This document shows positions 37,244 through 49,506 of a DNA stretch of 64,000 nt, piece by piece. The DNA comes from Cannabis sativa (taxonomy: Eukaryota; Streptophyta; Magnoliopsida; Rosales; Cannabaceae), in assembly GCF_029168945.1 (NCBI RefSeq), contig NC_083605.1:38949280-39013279 (forward strand), given 5' to 3'. Within the stretch, counting starts at the first letter, position 1. Every line of letters begins with the position of its first letter. The notes below the pieces were generated by a model. The model was not told the origin of the DNA, did no database searches, and saw only the letters and a list, made by a program, of their open reading frames with translations. The position numbers and the translations under genes were made by a program.

Positions 37244-39379
37244 TTGATATCAGTTTGTTAAAAACCTTGGAAATTATTTAGGATTGTATGTTTTAGTATT
37301 TTCACTTGTCATTCCTTCCTGCTATATGTTTAATAATTTCTAAATTGTGTATAAATTTATATTGAACCATGTCATTTTCTGTTATTAAGTTGTAGTTTAA
37401 TTTCGAATCTTCATTGTTGGTCTAACTTGGTTTGTTTATCTAATGAGATAAATCCCTAGTGGATTTTCACCATTAGACATTCATAATAGTGTTAGATCTC
37501 GAAAGATAAATATTGTGTATGCAACATCTAGCTGTTCATCAATTGATGACACCTTAGACTAGTATTTTTACGATATGAAACAAGAAGATTGTATAAATAA
37601 GATTACTTTGACTTTCGCTAATCGAAGCATCGTTGGATTCTTATTTATAAATGAAATTATTCTAATTCCTCTTAGCTTATTCATTTCGAATTAGCTCAAT
37701 AATATATCATTGGATGAATGGTCTATAAATCATTTCATGTCATTCTATATTTTCTCTTAAGAAATTAAATGACGCATATGATTATAAACCCAAAATTCTA
37801 TTCCTAATTGATATAAATCCTCAATCTTAGAAATCTCCTACTTGTATGGGCAAATCAGACTTAGAGTTAAATTAGTAGTGGTGGTCCAAGATAGAATTAC
37901 TCATTATATTTGGTATAAATTTAAGTCATTGACTTTAATTTTAGATTCCAAACAGAAATTTTCTTATATTTCTAATTCCAGGATGCAATACAGTTACACC
38001 TTCACAAGGGTTTAATATCTATCTTCTATTAATGGATTCAAACTGTATGGAATATGAGTTAGGTATTCTGTGACCAGGATCCACTTGCACTATTCTAAGA
38101 ATTCATTGATGTAACTAAACCTATGTCATCAATAGACACTACCACATTTTTTTAATCTATGGCATTTGTATCTTGTTCATAGTGGATTTGACAAGATCAA
38201 TCTCTGCAAAGAGTTAATATGCCTATATCCACTGAAAGTAGTTCATCTCATTCGCAGATGGATGTACATTCAGGGGTGGATATGAGTTTTTCATTGTATT
38301 CTTAAAACGGTAACTCTAGATTATACCTTTTAGCAAGAAATTTGAAATGTTTGAAAAATTTCATTAATTTCTAGCAATGGTTAAGCCATTAAGGTAAGTG
38401 GTTAAAGATCTCGCGAACTGATAGGGGTGGAGAAATAGTTAGTAGATATGCAGTTCAAAGATCATTAAATTGATTTTTGAATTATATCCAAACTTACCTC
38501 CCCAGAAATTTCGAGTTGCATGTTGATGATTAGTTACTAGTCGTTGCCTAATTCCTTCCATGGTAATACAATTTTAAAATGATTTAATGGTTGTATACTT
38601 AATGTAAATCATTACTAGATTCATGGATGACCTAATCAAAATCTTAAGAAAAGCTAGAACTGTTAGCCATGGTTTTTTAGCTATTCTAAGTGATTAGGGG
38701 TGGACCATCCCATAGTCAATAGATAAGAAAGTGTTTGTTTAAACAAATACTATTTTTCTATGAAAATGACTTAGTCTGAAAATAAAGTAGCATATAAAGG
38801 AGATATTTAATTCTTGATTCCAAAAGTGTTCTATCATCTTATATGACATATGATGATCCCACTGCCTCTGTTGTCTTGTCACAACCAAAGAGGTTAATAC
38901 CATTTAGATTTCTTAGACATAATTCACGGTACCTTGTCGTAGTGGGAAAGTTTCTAGGAACTTGCCTTCTTATGACTTGGAAGACACTAGTGATTAAAAT
39001 CCATTGTTAGTTTAAACAAGTAATGGATTGTCAAGATAAGAAACTAAGAAGAAAATCCAATAGAACTATGGTTTAATCCATTCACATGGAATAACCTAAA
39101 GTTTTCTATTACAAGGACATAAAAGGAAATTTTAGTTAATAAGTCTATTCTATGGACTTAACAAAACTCCCTGTTCCTAGTATTATATGTTTGAGTTTAT
39201 CTAAACCTATGGCTTGTGGTATACCTGGTAATTACTTACTCTAATGCAAGCAACTTACTTTAGTAAGATGCTGAAGCATTTTCTTTCTAATGGCAATCTA
39301 TAGAAGCTTCTCGACTTCTAGGCATAGATTTTATTTATCTAAGGAAAAGTCTCAACTATTCCAGAAAAGATAAAGCCAT
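37244..39379 (+). pseudogene. Copia Z decayed gag-pol with integrase trace
   Basis: Integrase trace at about 38280-38470 (KKFEMFEKF at about 38335; LRTDRGGE-type segment at 38399-38432). The rest has no sustained frame. Confidence 0.68.
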
Positions 39380-39975
39380 GAAAGAATTTCTTAAATCAAC
39401 AGTGAGAGGTCTCAGATATGCTTTATTATGCCTTAGACCAGACACCTACTGTTGAGTGGGAGTAATGAGTAAGTATCAGATTAATCCATGAGAAGAACAT
39501 TGGAAGACAATCAAGTAAATCTTAAGATTAAGTAGAGTAACTATATGTTAGTCTATAAGAGTGTGTTTAAAACTCTTAGACTACACCACATCAGATTTCA
39601 AAATTTGCCTTTGTGCTAGAAAATCTTTCTGATAAGATGGTGATTACTCTAGGGGTGGAATAGTGATTTTGGAGAAGTGTAAAAACCTATCTGAAGTCTC
39701 TAGGTCTACCAGAAAGGGACTGAATGTTAAAGTTGCAGGAAAGGTACTTATTCAGTCTAAGGAAAGTTCTATACATTTTTGGCGCCATTCCAAATTGCCT
39801 TAACTACTAGTGTTACTTCCTTAATAACCAAGAAGTAGTTGCCAAAAGTATAGAATCCAGTATCCCAAGAGAGTAGACATATAGAGAGGAATTTCACATT
39901 ATCAATGATTTTGTGATTAAGGAAGAGTAATAGTGGAGGAAAGGTTGTGGTTAATTCAACCTTTCAGATCCTATT
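39380..39975 (+). pseudogene. Copia Z RNase H / C-terminal pol trace
   Basis: Reads RPDTYC, stop, VGVMSKYQINP; the TGA at 39453-39455 is the stop shared with A, B, D and E. Confidence 0.8.
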
Positions 39976-40057
39976 ACGAGGAGTTTACTACTACTACACT
40001 TGATTTGTATATCAAGGTGTTGAGATTATTTGAAATGCACTTCCTTGTTTTATATTA

Positions 40058-41972
40058 GTGCAAGTGGGAGTTTGTTGGGTTTTATGCCCTAAATAAAACT
40101 CATTTCAATATAATCAGATTTGCTTATTAAAATATAGATCAGAAATGACATTTAATGTTGCATGGTTCACATGGTTTATTTTATGATTATGTGTACATAA
40201 TGTATAAATTCATCTGAAACCCTTTTCACATACTTGATCCTGTTTATTGTGTTGTCAACACATTGGAAAGTAAACATGACTATGTGAATAAAGTTTCCTA
40301 GATTTATCAGACACAGGGTTTCACTGATATGATAATCTACAACAAGAGTTTACCTGTATTTGGAGAAATGCTATGTTCTTTCCAGAGCATTGGTTAAAAT
40401 AAAGCTCAGGTTGGATGCATGGAGTATGCATCGAAAGGGACCGATATTGAACTTTGACATAGATTTATGAAACTTACCGTAATATCTATTCAATTCAATA
40501 TCACCTAGTTGATCCTAGATCAAATGATCTTAATCTTGATATGATTAGGTTCAATCTCAAGAGTGTTATTCGTGTTCTTTGATTTTTTAGTTAAGCCCAC
40601 TTTTGGGTCAGGGTGATACGTACATTTTGGGAACACGGTAGTGCAATTGAGTGGGAGCGCTAACATAAATATGGAATCTATAGCTTCTATCTGGCGAATA
40701 GTAAGTTAAGGATGATCTCCTTCGAGATTGACCAAACGAAAATAAATGGTGGAGATCTCATTTCACATAAGCTGAAATATCATTTATACGGGGCTAAGTG
40801 TTTTAAGGATTAAATACATTGTAGGGTGTAACGGTAATCTAATCCCTTTACAGTGTAGATCATTCATATAGAGGATCATTGATCAAATTAGGATTATAAC
40901 AATGGATAACTAATGATGTGTCTATATGGTGGAACATATAAAGCATTCTATATACTGAGAGTGCAATTCTAAGTTCTATGCGTGGATTCAACGAAGAATT
41001 AATAAGTCAGTGAATTTAGGTGATAAATTCTTGATCTGCTTATTGGAAGCTCGGTTATATAGGCCCATGGTCCACGCACTAGTTGAGATAATATTGCTTG
41101 TAAGACTCATATAATTGGTTTTGATTAATCAATTATAATTCTCAAATTAGACTATGTCTATTTGTGAATTTTTTCACTAAGTAAGGGCGAAATTGTAAAG
41201 AAAGAGTTTTAGTGGCATATTTGTTAATTATGATACTTTGTATGGTTCAATTAATAAATATGATAAATGACAATATTATTTAATAATTATTTATAGTTAT
41301 TAAATAGTTAGAATTGGCATTTAAATGGTTGAATTTGAAAATTGGCGTTTTTGAGAAAATCAGATGCAGAGAAGATAAAACTGCAAAATTGCAAAAGTGA
41401 GGCCCAAATCCACATGTATAGGGCCGGCCACTTTTGTAGGGTCTTACCCCTGATATTTTCATTATTTTTTAATGCCAAATAATTCAAACCTAACCCTAGT
41501 GGAATGCTATAAATAGATAGTGAAGGCTTCAGGAAAATTACACTTTGCTTCTGACTTTTCATTCAGAAAAAACTGAGACTCTCTCTCTCCCTATCTTTGG
41601 CCGACCTCTTCTCCTCTTTCTTCTTCATTGAGATTTCGAAATTCTTAGTGTTAGAGTAGTGCCCACACAAAGCAAGTGATACCTCAATCATAGTGAGGAA
41701 GATCGTGAAGAAAGACTTTCAGCAAGAAGGAGTTTCAGCACTAAAGAATCAGAGAAAGAGATCCAGGTTCAGATATTGATAATGCTCTGCTACAAAAAGG
41801 AATCAAGGGCTAGATATCTGAACAGAAGGAGTCATATTATTCCGCGGCACCCAATGTAAGGTTTCCTAAACTTTATATGTGTTTATTTCATCATTTTAGA
41901 AAGTTCATATTTAGGGTGTTAATCAACATACTTGTGAGTAGATCTAAGATCCTGGTAAAATAATTTGCAACA
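40058..41972 (+). repeat. Copia Z polypurine tract and 3' LTR (40073-41972, 1900 bp)
   Basis: GTGCAAGTGGGAGTT (40058-40072) precedes TGTTGGG. The LTR ends TTTGCAACA at 41972, with one change from TTTCCAACA. TATAAATA at 41508-41515. Frames at 41280-41562 are LTR-internal and recur in other copies. Confidence 0.93.
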
Positions 41973-44900
41973 AAAGCCAGCCCTTCAGTCGTAACAGGTC
42001 AGCTCTCAGTTAATAACTCATTTTACTCAGTGCTGTTTGATTCTGGGGCCACACATTCTTATGTGGCAGCCAGAATCTTTAGTAAGTTGGGTAGACCGTT
42101 TGATAGTTATGAATCAGTGTTTGGAACCCTATTACCTGGCGGAGAGTTAGTTATCTCAAAAAGGTGGATTAGGTCTATGCCGAGCAGAATAGATGGTGGA
42201 GAGTTAAGTGCTGACTTGATAGATATGAGCCTAGTAGATTTCGATATTATTCTAGAAATGGATTTCCTATCTAAATACTCAGCCAGTATTGATTGCAAGA
42301 GGAAGATGGTGATCTTCCAACCGGAAAGTGAAGAACCTTTTGTGTTTGTTGGTTCAGTTCGGGGATCTCGGGTCCTGGTGATTTCGACCATGTCAGCTAG
42401 GGAGTTACTGCATGGCGGGTGTTTAGGGTTTCTGGCCGTGGTGGTGGACACCACTCGGCCAGATACCATTCGGCCATAGGATATCAAGGTGGTTCGCGAA
42501 TTTCTAGATGTCTTTCCCGAAGAACTTCCAGGTTTACAACCTCAGCGGGAGATTGACTTTATTATTGATTTGGCACCAGGAGCGGAACCGGTTTCCAAGG
42601 CTCCGTATAGAATGGCTCCAGCTGAACTTAAGGAATTAAAGATTTAGATTCAGGGGTTGCTTGACATAGGGTTTATTCGCCCTAGTGTGTCACCCTGGGG
42701 AGCCCCGGTTTTGTTCGTCAAGAAGAAAGATGGAACTATGAGGATGTGTATCGATTACAAAGAATTAAACAAGCTAACAGTGAAGAATAAATATCCACTA
42801 CCTAGGATCGATGATCTATTCGATCAACTTCAGGGGAAGACGGTCTTTTCCAAGATTGATCTCCGATCGGGTTATCATCAGTTGAAAATCCGAGAGGAGG
42901 ACATTCCAAAGACGGCTTTCCGTACTAGGTATGGACATTATGAATTCCTGGCTATGTCGTTTGGACTAACCAATGCTCCTGCAGCGTTTATGGATTTGAT
43001 GAATAGAGTATTCAAGGATTTCCTCGATATTTGTGTGATTGTGTTTATCGACAACATCCTTTTGTACTCTCAATCAGAGGAGGAGCATGAGTTACATCAT
43101 CAGATGGTTTTGCAACGGCTTCGGGAACACAAGCTTTACGCCAAATTCAAGAAATGTGAATTCTGGCTATCTCAGGTGTCCTTCTTAGGGCACATCGTTA
43201 GCAAAGATGGGATCAAGGTGGATCCCGGGAAGATAGAATCCGTCAGGGATTGGCCGAGAATGAAGACAGTGACAGAAATTAGAAGCTTCTTGGGTTTAGC
43301 CGGGTATTATCGTAGGTTCGTGGAAGGGTTTTCTAAGATTTCAACACCCTTAACCGAACTTACAAAGAAGAATCAGCGATTCGTCTAGTCAGATAAGTGC
43401 GAAGCTAGTTTCTAGGAGCTGAAACAGAGATTGATTACCGCTCCAGTACTATCTTTGCCCTCAGACAACGAGAAATTCATAGTTTATTGCGACGCATCCA
43501 GACAGGGTCTGGGGTGTGTACTGATGCAAGCCGATCGGGTTATCGCTTATTCCTTTCGTCAGTTAAAGGATTATGAACACCGACACCCGACTCATGATCT
43601 AGAGTTGGCCGCGATGGTTTTTGCATTGAAGATCTGGCGGCATTACCTTTATGGAGAAAGGTGTGAAATCTATACCGACCATAAAAGTCTCAAATATTTC
43701 TTTACTCAGAAAGATTTGAATATGAGACAGAGGCGTTGGTTGGAATTAGTGAAAGATTACGATTGTGAGATTCTCTATCACCCTGGAAAGGCCAATGTGG
43801 TGGCCGATGCCCTGAGCAGAAAGGGTCTCGGGCAGGTAGCTAGCATGATTCAGATCTCACCTCAGTTAGCAGTGGACATGGTTAGATCCAGCATTGAATT
43901 TGTGGTAGGTCAGCTTCACAACTTAACGCTGCAATCTGATCTGTTGGAAAGAATCAAAGCCGCTCAGATGACTGATCCAGAGTTAGTGAAAATCAGAGAT
44001 GAAGTTTCGGCTGGTCAAGCCAGGGATTTCTCAGTGTCAGATAACGGGTTGCTTTTGTATAAAGCTAGGGTTTGTGTTCCGAATAGTGTGGAACTCAGGA
44101 ATGAGATCTTTGAGGAGGCTCATTCTACCCCTTATTATCTGCATCCCGGCACCACTAAGATGTACCAAGATCTTAAACCGTACTTCTAGTGGAGCGGTAT
44201 GAAGAAGAATTTGGTAGAATTCGTATCGAGATGCCTCACTTGTCAGCAGATTAAGGCTGAACATCAGAGACCAGCAGGGTTGTTGCAGCCTTTAACCCTA
44301 CCTGAATGGAAGTGGGAAGATATCACGATGGATTTCGTGGTTGGGTTACCTAGAACCACGGGCTTGTTCGATTCCATCTGGGTAGTGGTGGATCGATTCA
44401 CGAAATCTGCTCATTTTCTGCCTGTTAGAACAACCTATTCAGTGGATCAGTTGGCAGAATTGTATGTTAGGGAGATTGTAAGACTTCATGGGGTACCAAA
44501 GTCTACAGTTTCGGATAGAGATTCGAAATTCACCTCCAAGTTTTGGCAGAGTTTGCAACGAGCAATGGGTACAAAACTGAAATTTAGCACAGCATTCCAT
44601 CCTCAGACAGATGGGCAGTCCGAAAGGACAATTCAGATATTGGAGGACATGTTACGAGCCTGTGTTATGGATTTATAAGGCTCTTGGAATAAATATCTAC
44701 TGTTGATAGAATTTTCTTACAACAACAATTATCAGAGTACTATAGGGATGGCTCCCTATGAACTGTTATACGGTAGGAAGTGTAGATCTCCCATCCACTG
44801 GGATGAGACAGGGGAGAGAAAATACCTAGGTCCGGAGTCAGTGCAGCAGACCAATGAGGCAATTGAGAAGATAAAAGCTAGAATGCTTGCCTCACAGAGT

Positions 44901-45404
44901 ATACAGAAAAGTTACGGGAATCCGAAACGCAGAGATGTTGAGTTCCGAGTAGGGGACCATGTGTTTTTACGGGTATCTCCAATGAAGGGGATCAAACATT
45001 TCGGGAAAAGAGGCAAGTTATGCCCTAGATTTACAGGACCTTTCGAGATTCTCGAGAAGATAGGTCAAGTGGCATACCGGTTAGCATTGCCTCCAGCTTT
45101 GTCCACAGTTCACAACGTATTCCATGTCTCTATGTTGAGAAAATACGTTTTAGATCCCTCTCATATACTCAGTTATGAGAGCCTTGAACTGCAGCCAGAT
45201 ATGACTTACGAAGAGCAGCCAGTGCAGATCCTGGATAGAAAGGATAAAGTCCTTCGGAATAAGACCATAGCATTGGTCAAAGTACTTTGGAGAAACAGCA
45301 AGGTGGAGGAAGCCACCTGGGAGCTAGAGTCAGATTTGAGAGCTCAATATCCAGAGTTATTCAGGTTAGATTTCGGGGACGAAATCCTTTTAAGGGGGGA
45401 ATAG
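41973..45404 (+). pseudogene. pol: G2 pol: protease, RT, RNase H, integrase, chromodomain-like tail
   Basis: All domains lie in a single frame, with no frameshift, from the first base after Z to the terminal TAG. Order: protease (FDSGATHSY near 42048), RT ([23 protein letters not shown], catalytic box about 43044), RNase H ([21 protein letters not shown]), integrase (zinc region about 44115-44245, DDE core 44328-44670, GPF/Y region RFTGPFEILEKIGQVAYRL) and the Tekay-type tail (LWRNSKVEEATWE). Six internal stops: 42477, 42645, 43386, 43413, 44187 and 44676. The RT catalytic box reads FIDNI instead of FIDDI, removing a metal-binding Asp. Not functional. Confidence 0.93.
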
Positions 45405-45405
45405 T
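45388..45405 (+). other. G2 polypurine tract
   Basis: TTTTAAGGGGGGAATAGT directly before the 3' LTR; the pol stop codon lies within it. Confidence 0.9.
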
Positions 45406-45723
45406 TGTAAAGACCGCTTAGTTTAATTTGGAAATTAGCAGTTAATTATGTTTAATTATCAAAATTATTTATAGATATTTAAATAATTAATTATGCAGTT
45501 ATTACTGAATTCTGAATTGCATTTTATGTCATATAGTGATTTTCATAATTTTGCATTTCCAGTGCCCGGTAACATGAAATCGGTGTTTGGCTCAGTAAAA
45601 TCACAACTTAGTATGTTAGTATATTGGGACGGTTTATTAGACATTGGGAATGTCGAGATTGGCCGGGAATTTAGAATATCCCAAAATACCCCTTTAGTGC
45701 TCTTTATGTCATTTTAGTGTGAA

Positions 45724-45747
45724 GGGGCAAAATGGTCATTTTGCCCC
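45724..45747. repeat. Perfect 11-bp hairpin in the G2 LTR
   Basis: GGGGCAAAATG-GT-CATTTTGCCCC. The counterpart in G1 is at 5857-5880. Confidence 0.85.
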
Positions 45748-46513
45748 ATTTATGTTTTGTCCTTTAGTGGACTTAGTTAGTGGAAAATAAATGTTAATTG
45801 ATGTTATGTTGGCTGAATGTATGTGATTTATGCCCATTTTCTTTTGTTTCAAAAGTTAGAAAATATTTGGAAAAGAAAAACAAAACCTCTCTTTCTCTCT
45901 TTCCTTCTCTCTCTTTCGGTTTTGAGCAGCTGGGTTTGGGGGGAATTCTTTTGTGTTTCAAGCTAAATTCTTCAAGGTTTTTGTGATCTCTAAGTGTTGG
46001 TAAGGTTCCTTTATCTTTCCCTCTTGAAATTGTTGAAAATTAGGAAAAGATGAGTATTGCATGTATGGTTTTTGATGTTGTTGCTGCTGCTAGTTGTTGT
46101 TGTTATTTCTATGTTTAAAATGCTTGAATTGAATGGATTAGATAGGTTGAAATGCATGTTGTTTGCTTTGATTCAAGCTTGGTAGTTTTTAGCTCAAAAC
46201 TATGGTTTTTCAAAGTGAAAAGGTGAAAATAGCTGCTGTAAAGTTTGATTGTGTTTGAGTTCAGTTTCTGCAGTTTTTATATGCATGAATATGTAATTTT
46301 AATCAAGATTAGATGCATGATAGTGTTGTTTAATCAAGTTTGAGTTTGGAACTCAAAGCTTGATGCTTTAATGGTGATTTTGGTTTGTTTGCATGAAGCT
46401 CAGTTTTGATGCTTTAGAAATGTTCCTTAGGGTCTAAATAGCAGGTCTGGAAGGTTTTGTTTGAATTGGTTGAATTTGAGCAAGTTATGAATTTTTGAAT
46501 CTTTCCTGTGAGG

Positions 46514-46585
46514 AACCGGAATTCCGGTTGTTCAACCGGAATTCCGGATGAAGTTTCAGGATTTCCAAGAACCAGAATTCCGGTT
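46514..46585. repeat. Palindrome cluster AACCGG-AATT-CCGGTT in the G2 LTR
   Basis: Perfect 16-bp palindrome at 46514-46529, a 12-bp core CCGGAATTCCGG at 46536-46547 and an imperfect copy AACCAGAATTCCGGTT at 46570-46585. Confidence 0.88.
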
Positions 46586-46913
46586 GGGAAATTTTCAAGA
46601 ACCCTAGATTTCCTCGTTTTTATGTTATTTGGTGTATTACCATGCTTTTTATCGATAGGGAAACTTTTAGTTTCTAGTTTAAGTCCCCGGGAAGTGATTT
46701 AGCGTATCACTTATAGTGTTGTGATTGTTATGGTTTAGGAGCTTGTAAACCGCCTTGCAGTTCGTTCCAGCAAGGTTGACCGGCAAACCTGAATTCAGAA
46801 TTGAGGTAAGATTAGTATAACAGTATGCATATGTATTACATGTTTAGCGTGCATGTAGGAAGCTTGTTAGAAGACATTAGATATGTATGTTGGCTTCGAA
46901 CCATCCGACTGTG

Positions 46914-47235
46914 TCACATCGGTACAGGCTAGAGTATGACTAGCATCTGGAGTATGACCAGTGCACCGAGTATAGACTGACACTGTATCACATCGGTACA
47001 GGCTAGAGTATGCCTAGCAGCTGGAGTATGACCAGTGTACCGAGTATAGGCTGATGCTAGGGTTGGTGGTTCTGTACTATTTGACGTATCACATCAGTAC
47101 AGGCTAGAGTATGACTAGCAGCTGGAGTATGACCAGTGTACTGAGTATAGGCTGATACTGTAACACATCGGTACAGGCTAGAGTATGACTAGCAGCTGGA
47201 GTATGACTAGTGTACCAAGTATAGGCTGTTACTTG
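46914..47235 (+). repeat. 74-bp tandem repeat with 175-bp higher-order unit in the G2 LTR
   Basis: Units beginning TCACATCGGTACAGGCTAGA start at 46914, 46988, 47089 and 47163. The 74-bp spacing occurs twice and the pair itself repeats after 175 bp. Each unit contains two GGAGTATGACCAG-like blocks. Confidence 0.9.
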
Positions 47236-47758
47236 TCAATGATACCGTCTTATGAACATTCGGGACTCAGTCTCGTGTGGGACACGGCAGTTAGGGTTAT
47301 GGTACGGGGTATGCTTTTCTTACTGAGTCTGTCAACTGACAGTGCTATGTTTATGTGTAGGTAAGGGCAAGGCTAAGGCTGAGGAACCGTGAGAGCGAGC
47401 CGATGAAGATTGCACATGTAGGGGCGGTTAGGCCTGGAGCGTACGATCCCCGGGACAGCAGTGCTTTTTGTAATTAGTCGCTAGGCGACAAGTATTTTGT
47501 TTAGTCAGTGAACTTTTGTAAAGCGTTTTGTAATCGGGATCCCGAGTATTTTTGTATATATATTTTATAAGTTTATTTAAAAAGCAAAAATTTTAATTAA
47601 TCACGATTTCCAAAAACCTCGTTGATTAGCAACGAGCTGCACAATACGTTTTAAAAATCACGTAATACGCCTATGCTAGTTAGGGTGTTACAAAAACTTT
47701 ATCATAATATTCCCAAGAAAAATGAATTGTCTACAATAATATGAAAAATAGGGAATAA

Positions 47759-48363
47759 TAGGGCTGTTCATATAAACCGGGAAATCGCGGTTTAAATCCG
47801 GACCACTACAATCCGAACCATTCTAAACCGTAATCGGAGAAACCGTTTTTGATGGTTTGGTCAATCCGGACCGTTTACCTCGTAATGGTTCGGTTGTGGT
47901 TCGTAATATATAATTAAAGGTTAAACCGGAGTGGACCGTTTATAATAAATAATTAATTTATATATTTTTTTATATATGACTATATGTATAATTTAGAACT
48001 TTTTGTGTGTCAAGTTTTTTATTGTATAAATTTTAATTTTATTTGTTATGTTTGACTTTTGAGAATGTTTTTATATCATTATTTATATCTTATAGATCTA
48101 TTGCTTATCATGTTAAATATATATTTTGAAAAATGAAATTAAAGACTTAGTAAAAATAGTACAATTACTAAAAAAATATGAATAATTATCAATTCCACAT
48201 AAACCGTGGTTTCGAACCAAACCAAACCGTTCTTAAAGGTTTGGTTTGGTTTGGTTTGAGAAATTTTTTGGTCTGGTTTGGTTTCTAATATTGAAAAAAC
48301 CGTTATACTGGTTTGGTTCAATAGTGATGAAATCTGAACCAAACCAATCCGTGAACACCCTTA
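47759..48363. mobile_element. hAT-like non-autonomous DNA transposon, 605 bp
   Basis: Flanked by a perfect 8-bp direct repeat GGGAATAA (47751-47758 and 48364-48371). Terminal inverted repeats TAGGGCTGTTCAT and TAAGGGTGTTCAC (reverse of the right end) match at 10 of 13 positions. The 8-bp duplication and the TAGGG-TG ends are characteristic of hAT elements. The subterminal parts are rich in AAACCG and TTGGTTTGG repeats. No transposase; the 67-codon frame at 48139-48342 is not supported. Confidence 0.88.
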
Positions 48364-48371
48364 GGGAATAA

Positions 48372-48624
48372 AAATCCCAAACCAATTATTGAAATCAAAT
48401 TGTTCTTCAATTAAAATAATTAATTCAAAAATTATAATAAAGAAGACTTCGAGCTTCATCTTCAATCTTGGACTATCTCCACCCATCTGTCCAACCATCC
48501 GACTCAACACGCTAGGATAGCAATCCAAGTTTAAGCAGCTGGAGCTGAAATAAGAAGAAAAACAAACATGATTAGTAGGTCCAGAATTAATAACCCGACG
48601 GGATAATAATTCTCTAAAACACAT
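48372..48624 (-). pseudogene. Copia F protease trace
   Basis: The reverse frame at 48562-48588 reads NSGPTNHVC, which corresponds to the copia protease motif DSGATNHV. The catalytic Asp is replaced by Asn (GAC to AAC) and Ala by Pro. It lies in a different frame from gag, so at least one frameshift separates them. Downstream sequence is interrupted by the hAT-like element. Confidence 0.75.
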
Positions 48625-48674
48625 GAGTTTATAGCATAGAAAGAAATACTTTGTTTCTTTGCTAGAAACTTAGG

Positions 48675-49506
48675 GCATTGGGCTTTCTAGTGGCCCTTTT
48701 CATTGCAATAGAATCACTTTCCTTTTGGCTTATCTCCGGCATTAGCAACCTTTTTCTTTTTAACTGTTTTCACAGCTTGAACAGGCTTCTGGCTATTCTT
48801 CCACTTCTTCTTGTTGTTGGGTTTGGAAGTAGAGGTAATGTTTGCCTCAGCCTTAGCCGCCGCATTAGCATTCACAGAATTAGGAGCTTTAGCTCCTTCT
48901 TTCTATGGTCCTACAATCAAATTTTCAAATGTCTGAAGGTTGTTGATTAACTCGTGAAACTCAAGCTCCAACTTGTTCATGACATAGTTTGAAGTGAAGG
49001 GAAGAAAGGCTGAAGTCAGACTGTTTAAGATCAAACTCACTTGAGTTGTCTAGTCTATAACAGCTCCATGATTCTCAGCTTCCTAGAAGTAACTAGTCAT
49101 CTGGAGAAGGTGATCACACACGTTCTGATGAGGTTTCATCTGTGCGTTGGTGAAATTCTTAGTCGCTTCAAAGCGAGCTTGAATTGATGCCATCCCAAAC
49201 AGTTCATTTAACTTGTTCATGATTTCTGCAGCCGCGAGAGTGTTAGCAAACCTTGTCTTTAAGATGTCAACCATGCTAGACAACATGAAGTATCGAGCTT
49301 TGTTGTTGGCATTCTGTCAACGCTCAAACTTCTCTTTTACTGCCTTGGTTGCATTCTCACCAGGATGCTCAGGAGCCTCTTCAGTCAACACAAACAGGGC
49401 ATTCTCACCAATGAGAGCAATATTAATGTTCTCTCTATTTGATAAAGTTAGCTCCATTGAGCTTATTATCAGTCAACAATGACCCCATGGTGTTGGTCAT
49501 TGTCAT
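48675..49506 (-). pseudogene. gag: Copia F gag with zinc knuckle
   Basis: Start ATG at 49504-49506 or 49498-49500 (MTMTNTMGSLLTDNKLNG). The capsid part is recognisable: NALFVLTEEAPEHP, then IMNKLNELFGMASIQARFEA and NVCDHLLQMTSYF, as in copia gag of the UBN2 type. A Lys-rich stretch (QAVKTVKKKKVANAGDKPKGK) leads to the knuckle at 48675-48716. There the first Cys is TGA and the Trp is TAG, leaving FYCNEKGH and a final Cys. In-frame stops also occur at 49317 and 49083 and near 49047 and 48912. A 2-bp loss near 49433 changes frame. Most stops fit C-to-T or G-to-A change of Gln and Trp codons. Confidence 0.85.

Larger units (their letters stand above)
22697..41972 (+). mobile_element. Z: non-autonomous Ty1/copia element, start outside window, split by A and D
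   Basis: The parts are 5' LTR (22697-23728 and 33551-33596), primer site, leader, decayed pol, polypurine tract and 3' LTR (40073-41972). D is inserted in the 5' LTR with duplication CATAC. The right end abuts the G2 protease frame at 41973 with no intervening base, so Z itself was inserted into G2; AAAGC (41973-41977) should be its target duplication. Confidence 0.88.
41973..47692 (+). mobile_element. G2: Ty3/gypsy (Tekay-type) retrotransposon, 5' half outside window
   Basis: Begins mid-protein where Z was inserted and contains protease to integrase, a polypurine tract and the 3' LTR. Same family as G1 by protein and LTR. The right flank AAAAC (47693-47697) should be its target duplication in copia F. 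Confidence 0.9.
45406..47692 (+). repeat. G2 3' LTR, 2287 bp
   Basis: TGTAAAGACCGC to GGGTGTTACA. It matches the G1 LTR in reverse over most of its length. A CT-rich tract (45882-45920), as often seen near LTR transcription starts, is present. Frames at 45493-45986 and 46508-46702 are LTR-internal. Confidence 0.93.

Noticed and set aside
41973..41980. 5'-truncated gypsy insertion, as in incomplete integration
   Set aside because: The truncation point is exactly the end of Z's LTR and the protease frame continues from the first base, which fits insertion of Z into G2.
48236..48290. TTGGTTTGG repeats as a telomere-like or microsatellite array
   Set aside because: Short, irregular and inside the hAT-like element with complementary AAACC-type repeats near its other end; best read as subterminal repeats.
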